Of a stretch of DNA of 11,020 nt, positions 6,565-11,020 are shown in pieces. Location: the NCBI GenBank assembly GCA_021800645.1, contig JAJYYT010000039.1:1-11020 (forward strand), written 5' to 3'. The position numbers and the translations under genes are program-made. The DNA is from Actinomycetes bacterium. Lineage in GTDB: Bacteria; Actinomycetota; Acidimicrobiia; Acidimicrobiales; RAAP-2. The first letter of the stretch is position 1, and each line of letters opens with the position of its first letter. Below the pieces are notes generated by a model that did no database searches, was not told where the DNA came from, and worked only from the letters and a program-made list of their open reading frames with translations.

Positions 6565-6610
6565 CTATGCGGGCGATCGCGATCTGGCGCGTCTATGGTC
6601 CGCATAGACG
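6565..6610. promoter_or_regulatory. Candidate operator (LysR-type box) in the divergent promoter region
   Basis: CGTCTATG (6590-6597) and CATAGACG (6603-6610) form a perfect 8-bp inverted repeat with a 5-nt spacer. Within it T6594 and A6606 are separated by 11 nt, the T-N11-A geometry of LysR boxes. A third half-site, CTATGCGG (6565-6572), is the exact reverse complement of CCGCATAG (6600-6607). TATGGT at 6594-6599 fits a TANNNT -10 hexamer for the + strand flavoprotein gene, which would put the operator over the promoter; no convincing -35 is visible. The position between the LysR-containing unit and a divergent gene is the classic LysR arrangement. Neighbouring palindromes GCGATCGC (6573-6580) and GATCGCGATC (6575-6584) may be incidental. 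Confidence 0.6.
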
Positions 6611-6654
6611 AATAACCGTTGAACCGGAGCCGCCCGTAGGCGACACTGCTCGCC

Positions 6655-9156
6655 ATGGGCGTCGTAGTGCCGCCACGTGCGAGCGTCGTCGTCGTAGGCG
6701 GTGGCGTGATCGGCGCGAGCGTGGCCTACCACCTCGCGGACATCGGCTGGTCCGACGTGGTCGTGCTCGAGCGGGGCGCATTCACGGGCGGGACGACCTG
6801 GCATGCAGCCGGTCTCGTCGGCCAGCTTCGGTCGAGCTCCAACCTCACCCGTCTCGTGCGCTACTCCACCGAGCTCTACGAACGTCTCGAGGGGGAGTCG
6901 GAGCGCGCGACGGGCTGGCGCCGCACCGGGAGCATCTCGGTTGCGCGGACCCCGGAGCGCATGGTCCAGCTCCAGCGAAGCGCGGAGGCTGCGCGCCTGC
7001 AGGGCGTGGAATGCACCGTACTGGACCCTCGCGAGGTGCGAGCGCTCTGGCCGCTCGCGCGCACGGGCGATCTCACCGGTGCGATCCATCTCCCCGGTGA
7101 CGGCCGCGTGAACCCCGTCGACCTGACGGCGTCGCTCCTCCACGCTGCTCGGGCGCGCGGTGTGGAGGCGTTCGAGCGGATCGCGGTCACGAAGGTGGAC
7201 ACCACTGGCGGGAAGGTGCGTGCCGTCGAGACCACGGAGGGATCGCTCGGGTGCGACGTGGTGGTCGACTGCGCCGGCATGTGGTCGCAGGAGCTCGTGG
7301 TCGACTGCACCGCCGTCGTGCCGCTGCACGCAGCCGAGCATTTCTACGCCGTGACCGAGCCGATCGACGGGGTGCACCCCGACCTGCCCGTTCTTCGCGA
7401 CCCCGACGGCCGCGTCTACTTCAAAGAGGAGGTAGGAGGCTTGGTCGTCGGAGGGTTCGAGGTCCGCGCCAAGCCATGGGGCACAGGTGGGTTACCGGCC
7501 GAGTTCGAGTTCACGCTTCTCCCGGAGGACTGGGAGCACTTCTCGGTGCTCATGGAAGGGGCGATAGAGCGGGTGCCCGCGCTCGCGAACGCCGGCGTCA
7601 AGATCCTCTACAACGGCCCGGAGAGCTTCACGCCCGACGGACACTTCCTGCTCGGCGCCGTGCCCGGTGTCTCCGGGCTCTTCGTCGCGGCGGGGTTCAA
7701 TTCGATGGGGATCGCCTCGGCCGGCGGCGCGGGGTGGGCGCTCGCCCACTGGATCGCACATGGCCGGGCGCCGTTCGACCTGTGGCCCGTCGACGTCCGG
7801 CGGTTCTCGGCGGCGCACGCGAACAGTGCGTACCTGCGCGATCGGGTGGTCGAGTCGGTCGGCCTGCACTACGCGATGGCGTGGCCCGACCGGGAGCTCG
7901 AGACGGCGCGGGGGCTTCGCCGCTCGCCGGTGCACCACGTCCTCGACGGATCCGGTGCGAGCTTCGGCACGGCCGACGGATGGGAGCGCGCCAACCTCTT
8001 CGACCCCGCGGGCCAGTGGACCTGCGGCGCACACGGTTGGGGGGCTCCGAGATGGCTCGGCGGGGTCGGCGGCGAGGTGCACGCGGCCCGGCGCGCAGCG
8101 GCGCTCATCGACGACAGCGGGCGCGCGAAGCTGCTCGTGCACGGCGACGGCGCGGCATCGGCGCTCGGAAGGCTCTGTGCGGGAGACGTCGACGTCGAGC
8201 CTGGGCATGCGGTGCGCACGGCGGCCCTCGATGACGACGGCCGTTACCTGGGGTCTTTCGACGTCGTGCGGATGGCATCCGACGAGTACCTGGTCCTGTC
8301 CGGTGCCGGGGAGGCGACGAAGGACCTCGGGCTCGTGCGCGCTGCGTGCAAGGCGGGCACCGGGGCCGGCGTCGTCGACGTCTCTGCGGCCTATGGGCTC
8401 TTCGTTCTCGTCGGCCCCCGGGCAGCGGCGCTGCTGGGCAGCCTGTCGGGCGCGGTGCGTGACGTCGACCGGCTCCCGCGGGGCGCGGCGCGGCGGGTCG
8501 AGGTGGGGTACGCCACGGCCGTGACGTTCCACACGTGCTTGGGCACGCTCGACGTCTGGGAGCTGCTCGTGCCTTCCGATCAGGCGGTCAACGCATATCG
8601 GTCGCTCCTCGACGCAGGAGCAGACGTCGACCTCGCCCAAGCCGGGTGGTACGCGTACGATTCCCTGCGCTTGGACGCCGCGTACCGCCGATGGGGGCGG
8701 GAGCTCACCTCGGACCGCACCCCACTCGAGGCGACGCTCGCAGGCGAACCGAGCCTTCTCGACAGTCGCCATGACTTTCGAGGGCGGGATGCGCTCGAGG
8801 CGCAGGCCCGCGCCGGGTTGCGCCGCCGTCTCGTGGTGCTCGAGGTGGAAGACCCCTCGGCGATGGCGTGGGGGGGTGAGGTCATCCTCCGTGACGGCGA
8901 TCCCGTGGGCAGCACGACGACGGCCGGGTACAGCCACCTCGCGAAGCGTGCGGTCGCGCTGGGCTACGTCGAGACGGGTGTCGACCCGCACGGTGAGGAC
9001 GACGACGAGGATGCGGACGGTTGGCTCCGCACCGGACGCTACGGGATCGCCGTCGGCGGTGCGACGCTCCCGTGCACGGTGGCTCGTAGCACGGTCTGCG
9101 ATCTCGCTTCCGGGGCCGACCCGGGGCCGGCATCGACCACGGCACTCGCCGATTGA
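6655..9156 (+). CDS. FAD-dependent dehydrogenase fused to an aminomethyltransferase (GcvT) domain, dimethylglycine/sarcosine dehydrogenase family
   Basis: An 833-aa two-part enzyme. Residues 10-375 are a DAO-type flavin domain with the dinucleotide motif VVVVGGGVIGASVAYHLA (11-28) and GTTWHAAGL (46-54), where His50 aligns with the histidine carrying covalent FAD in mammalian dimethylglycine dehydrogenase. Residues 376-430 resemble the linker domain (FAO_M), and 440-815 a GcvT-like folate domain with GWERANLF (442-449), YGLFVLVGP (580-588), LRLDAAYRRWGREL (671-684) and TPLEATL (689-695). The family oxidises N-methyl amines and passes the one-carbon unit to tetrahydrofolate. The usual YxGELGWE segment reads CLGTLDVWE (628-636) here, and an acidic insert (about 777-789) lies in the C-terminal barrel. 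The ATG at 6655 lacks a clear Shine-Dalgarno; an in-frame TAG at 6637 limits extension. Divergent from the PhnW-like/LysR unit. The amine substrate is unassigned. Confidence 0.9.
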   Translation: MGVVVPPRASVVVVGGGVIGASVAYHLADIGWSDVVVLERGAFTGGTTWHAAGLVGQLRSSSNLTRLVRYSTELYERLEGESERATGWRRTGSISVARTPERMVQLQRSAEAARLQGVECTVLDPREVRALWPLARTGDLTGAIHLPGDGRVNPVDLTASLLHAARARGVEAFERIAVTKVDTTGGKVRAVETTEGSLGCDVVVDCAGMWSQELVVDCTAVVPLHAAEHFYAVTEPIDGVHPDLPVLRDPDGRVYFKEEVGGLVVGGFEVRAKPWGTGGLPAEFEFTLLPEDWEHFSVLMEGAIERVPALANAGVKILYNGPESFTPDGHFLLGAVPGVSGLFVAAGFNSMGIASAGGAGWALAHWIAHGRAPFDLWPVDVRRFSAAHANSAYLRDRVVESVGLHYAMAWPDRELETARGLRRSPVHHVLDGSGASFGTADGWERANLFDPAGQWTCGAHGWGAPRWLGGVGGEVHAARRAAALIDDSGRAKLLVHGDGAASALGRLCAGDVDVEPGHAVRTAALDDDGRYLGSFDVVRMASDEYLVLSGAGEATKDLGLVRAACKAGTGAGVVDVSAAYGLFVLVGPRAAALLGSLSGAVRDVDRLPRGAARRVEVGYATAVTFHTCLGTLDVWELLVPSDQAVNAYRSLLDAGADVDLAQAGWYAYDSLRLDAAYRRWGRELTSDRTPLEATLAGEPSLLDSRHDFRGRDALEAQARAGLRRRLVVLEVEDPSAMAWGGEVILRDGDPVGSTTTAGYSHLAKRAVALGYVETGVDPHGEDDDEDADGWLRTGRYGIAVGGATLPCTVARSTVCDLASGADPGPASTTALAD

Positions 9157-9157
9157 C

Positions 9158-9184
9158 TGCCGGTGCTCCGGTGCCGGTGCTCCG
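9158..9184. repeat. Tandem 13-bp repeat between convergent genes
   Basis: TGCCGGTGCTCCG occurs at 9158-9170 and again at 9172-9184, starting 2 nt after the flavoprotein stop codon; a partial ACCGGTGC follows further on. The 71-nt gap 9157-9227 separates two convergent genes and shows no convincing terminator hairpin. Probably a small duplication. Confidence 0.6.
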
Positions 9185-9227
9185 ATGAGACGCCCCTGCC
9201 GCAGTACCGGTGCACGGGTCCGGCTTG

Positions 9228-10670
9228 TCAGCCGCGCCCGCAGCCTCCGCCCGCAGCGCGATCAGGCGTCCACCAGCCCGACCGCGCGGTCTCGGGGTGG
9301 AAGTCGCCGGTGACCGCGTCCTGCCGGTAGGGCACGGGCGGCGGCTCGCCCGAGGCGACCAGCCGCACCGCCTGGAGCAGGGCCTCCACGTCGGACATCG
9401 TCGTGCCGAGACCGCAGCTCGCGCGCACGGCGCCGGGGATGCTGCGGCGGTCGTTGGCCTTCACCTGCGCCCGCGCTGCGGCCACGGCGTCGGTCCCGAG
9501 GCCGAGGAGGCGCAACAGGTAGGGGTGCGCACAGAAGCAGCCGTGGCGGACGCCGATGCCCCACTCGGCGCTCAACCGCGCAGCCACGAGCCCGTGGTGC
9601 ATGCCGGCGACCGTGAACGTCGCCACGGCGAGGGTGGCCACTTCGGGCGGCGGGCCCAGGAGGCGGACGCCGTCGATGCCGGCGAGGCCGTCGCGCAGCG
9701 CCGCGGCCAGTCGGTGCTCGTGGGCTGCGATCGCGTCCCACCCGACGTCGCGCAGCTCGGCGACGGCTGCCCCGAGCGCGACGGCTCCGACGACGTTGGG
9801 CGATCCCGCCTCTTCGCGCTCCGGCGGCTCGGTCCATACCACCTCCTCGAGGTCGACCAGGTCGACCGCGCCGCCACCCGCGAGGAACGGCTCGCCGGAG
9901 GCGAACGCCTCACGCGGGCCGAGGAGCACCCCCGCGCCGAAGGGTGCGTACATCTTGTGCCCGCTCCACGCCATGAAGTCCGCGGTCCCCGAGATCGGCC
10001 GATGCGGTGCGAGCTGGGCTGCGTCGAGCACTACCCGGATCCCGCGCTCGTGGGCCGCGTCGCAGATCGCGTCGATCGGGGGCAGCCAGCCCGTGACGTT
10101 GGAGGCACCGGTGATCGCGACGATCCTCGGTCTCGGGTGCGCGTCCATGCCGGCGACGACGTCGTCGATGCCGAACGTGCCGTCTCGTGTGCACTCCACG
10201 TACCGTCGACGCGCCACTCGCCCCCACGGGAGGAGGTTGGCGTGGTGCTCGACGACCGTGGTGAGGACGACATCGCCCGGCTCCCAGGTCAGGCGGTAGG
10301 CGAGATGGTTGACCGCCTCGGTGGTGTTGCGGCAGATCACCGCCGTGTCGGCACCGCCCGCCCGCCCCGCATGCTCGAGGGCACGCTCGCGCGCCGCCTC
10401 GTACGCCGCCGTCGACGCGCGCGACTTGTACCCGGCACCGCGGTGCACGCTCGAGTACAGCGGAAGGAGCTCCGCGACCGCGCGGGCGACACCCCGCGTG
10501 GCCGGCGTGGACGCGGCGCAGTCCAGGTCGCGGTAGGGGCGTTCCACGCCGTCGAGGCAGGGCACCGCCACGTCCCACCCGACCAGCTCGACGAGCGCAC
10601 GGGTGCCGGGAGAAGTCGCCGCGCCATGGTCCGTCGCTCCGTCGGGGGGAGTGGTCGTCCGGGTCGTCAT
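9228..10670 (-). CDS. Cysteine desulfurase-like class V PLP-dependent enzyme
   Basis: A 480-aa class V aminotransferase-fold protein near the SufS/CsdA group, longer than SufS (about 400 aa) because of extra N- and C-terminal segments. Seen are the N-terminal LDCAASTPAT (49-58) and SSVHRGAGYKSRAST (73-87), RNTTEAVNHLAY (114-125), VEHHANLLPW (140-149), VVLDAAQLAPH (213-223) with Asp216, SGHKMYAPFGAG (236-247) with the PLP Lys239, and RHGCFCAHPYLLRLLG (375-390). Cys380 matches the catalytic cysteine loop of SufS, with an extra Cys378. It may release sulfur from cysteine or act as a related lyase/aminotransferase. No Fe-S assembly or selenium gene is adjacent. The ATG at 10670 has no Shine-Dalgarno but a TANNNT motif 6 nt upstream, so the mRNA may be leaderless. 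It looks unrelated to the CoA-transferase/flavoprotein region. Confidence 0.82.
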   Translation of the reverse strand: MTTRTTTPPDGATDHGAATSPGTRALVELVGWDVAVPCLDGVERPYRDLDCAASTPATRGVARAVAELLPLYSSVHRGAGYKSRASTAAYEAARERALEHAGRAGGADTAVICRNTTEAVNHLAYRLTWEPGDVVLTTVVEHHANLLPWGRVARRRYVECTRDGTFGIDDVVAGMDAHPRPRIVAITGASNVTGWLPPIDAICDAAHERGIRVVLDAAQLAPHRPISGTADFMAWSGHKMYAPFGAGVLLGPREAFASGEPFLAGGGAVDLVDLEEVVWTEPPEREEAGSPNVVGAVALGAAVAELRDVGWDAIAAHEHRLAAALRDGLAGIDGVRLLGPPPEVATLAVATFTVAGMHHGLVAARLSAEWGIGVRHGCFCAHPYLLRLLGLGTDAVAAARAQVKANDRRSIPGAVRASCGLGTTMSDVEALLQAVRLVASGEPPPVPYRQDAVTGDFHPETARSGWWTPDRAAGGGCGRG

Positions 10671-10676
10671 GTTGCC

Positions 10677-10682
10677 AGCCTA
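10677..10682 (-). promoter_or_regulatory. -10 hexamer of a probable leaderless promoter (cysteine desulfurase-like gene)
   Basis: On the - strand TAGGCT is followed by 6 nt and then the ATG at 10670. A TANNNT box at this distance places transcription initiation on or next to the A of the start codon, the usual actinobacterial leaderless layout. No Shine-Dalgarno or clear -35 is visible. Confidence 0.45.
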
Positions 10683-10691
10683 CGGGCCAGG

Positions 10692-10733
10692 ACCCTGCGC
10701 ACCCTGCGGACCGCGCACCCTGCGGACCCTGCG
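10692..10733. repeat. Four copies of ACCCTGCG in the divergent intergenic region
   Basis: ACCCTGCG is at 10692-10699, 10701-10708, 10717-10724 and 10726-10733, i.e. offsets of 9, 16 and 9 nt. They lie between the cysteine desulfurase-like gene and the divergent zinc-finger gene. They may be regulator half-sites or slippage-derived repeats. Confidence 0.55.
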
Positions 10734-10736
10734 GGA

Positions 10737-10760
10737 CCGGCCCCGTGTCGCTCGGGCCGG
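10737..10760. promoter_or_regulatory. Inverted repeat in the divergent intergenic region
   Basis: CCGGCCC (10737-10743) and GGGCCGG (10754-10760) form a perfect 7-bp inverted repeat with a 10-nt spacer. It sits between two divergent start codons, upstream of the -10 motif at 10790-10795, and could be an operator. In such GC-rich DNA chance is also possible. Confidence 0.3.
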
Positions 10761-10789
10761 AGAGCCCCGGGCTGGCACGGCGGCGACGG

Positions 10790-10795
10790 TAGCCT
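10790..10795 (+). promoter_or_regulatory. -10 hexamer of a probable leaderless promoter (zinc-finger gene)
   Basis: TAGCCT is followed by 7 nt and the ATG at 10803, again placing transcription initiation at or beside the start codon. The five G residues directly before the ATG are too close to serve as a Shine-Dalgarno. Confidence 0.45.
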
Positions 10796-10802
10796 TCGGG
10801 GG

Positions 10803-11020
10803 ATGCACTGGGTCCAGGGAACCGGAGGGACGACCGAGACGGCGGCCGTCTCCGGTACAGGGAGCGCGACCGCAGACGGCGGAGGCGGGGAGGGGGAGCA
10901 CCCGCACCAGGGTCAGGGTCGCCTGGACGACTACGAGGAGCTCTCGAGCTCCGTCGAGCTCGCCCTCGACGACGTCGACCTGGCGCTCGAGCGCCTGGAT
11001 CGTGGGAGCTACGGCACGTG
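10803..11020 (+). CDS. DksA/TraR-type C4 zinc-finger protein, 5' part only
   Basis: The frame starts at ATG 10803 and runs off the window after 72 codons plus 2 nt. The first 40 residues are low-complexity (Gly, Thr, Glu, Gln). Then LDDYEELSSSVELALDDV (41-58) and DLALERLDRGSYGT (59-72) give the helix and the stretch that precedes the zinc finger in DksA/TraR-family proteins, where YGTC begins the CxxC motif. The window ends at TG, compatible with that Cys codon. Members bind RNA polymerase or act as small regulators; the job here is unknown. The gene is divergent from the cysteine desulfurase-like gene, with 132 nt between the start codons. No upstream in-frame start was found near the ATG. 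Confidence 0.72.
   Translation, partial: MHWVQGTGGTTETAAVSGTGSATADGGGGEGEHPHQGQGRLDDYEELSSSVELALDDVDLALERLDRGSYGT

Noticed and set aside
10680..10907. 75-aa - strand open frame
   Set aside because: It is arginine/proline-rich low-complexity sequence antisense to the zinc-finger gene and the intergenic repeats, with no recognisable family.

Overview
The window is high-GC DNA with dense, closely packed genes, frequent GTG starts, GTGA stop/start overlaps and TANNNT-type -10 motifs set 6-7 nt from an ATG (a leaderless layout). This fits a high-GC Actinomycetota chromosome (inference; no rRNA or taxonomic marker is present). No tRNA, rRNA, CRISPR array, insertion sequence or phage gene was recognised.

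Layout. Positions 1-168 are a leader containing a perfect 14-bp stem-loop. A four-gene + strand block follows: an NAD(P)-dependent aldehyde dehydrogenase (169-1623), the alpha and beta subunits of a glutaconate-type class I CoA-transferase (about 1734-2633 and 2630-3427), and a citrate synthase-fold, citryl-CoA-lyase-like protein (3424-4311). The last three are linked by 4-nt GTGA overlaps. Facing this block is a - strand pair: a PhnW-like class V aminotransferase (5344-6441) with a LysR regulator (4353-5297) 46 nt downstream of it. Divergent from that pair is a large + strand flavoprotein/aminomethyltransferase fusion of the dimethylglycine/sarcosine dehydrogenase family (6655-9156). The right end holds a cysteine desulfurase-like class V PLP enzyme (9228-10670, - strand) and, divergent from it, the 5' part of a DksA/TraR-type zinc-finger protein (10803 to the window edge).

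How the genes may work together (inference). The enzymes can be ordered into one catabolic route: oxidative N-demethylation of a methylated amine by the flavoprotein, transamination of the freed amine to an aldehyde by the PhnW-like enzyme, oxidation to a carboxylate by the aldehyde dehydrogenase, CoA activation by the CoA-transferase, and C-C cleavage (or condensation) by the citrate synthase-like protein. The substrate cannot be named from sequence. The regulator probably acts at the 213-bp divergent intergenic region 6442-6654, which carries a perfect 8-bp inverted repeat with LysR-like T-N11-A geometry, a third matching half-site, and a 14-bp direct repeat with 20-bp period. The citrate synthase-like protein appears to lack the catalytic aspartate of its superfamily, and the folate-domain motif of the flavoprotein is altered. 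The route may therefore use unusual chemistry, which is the main reason to look further.
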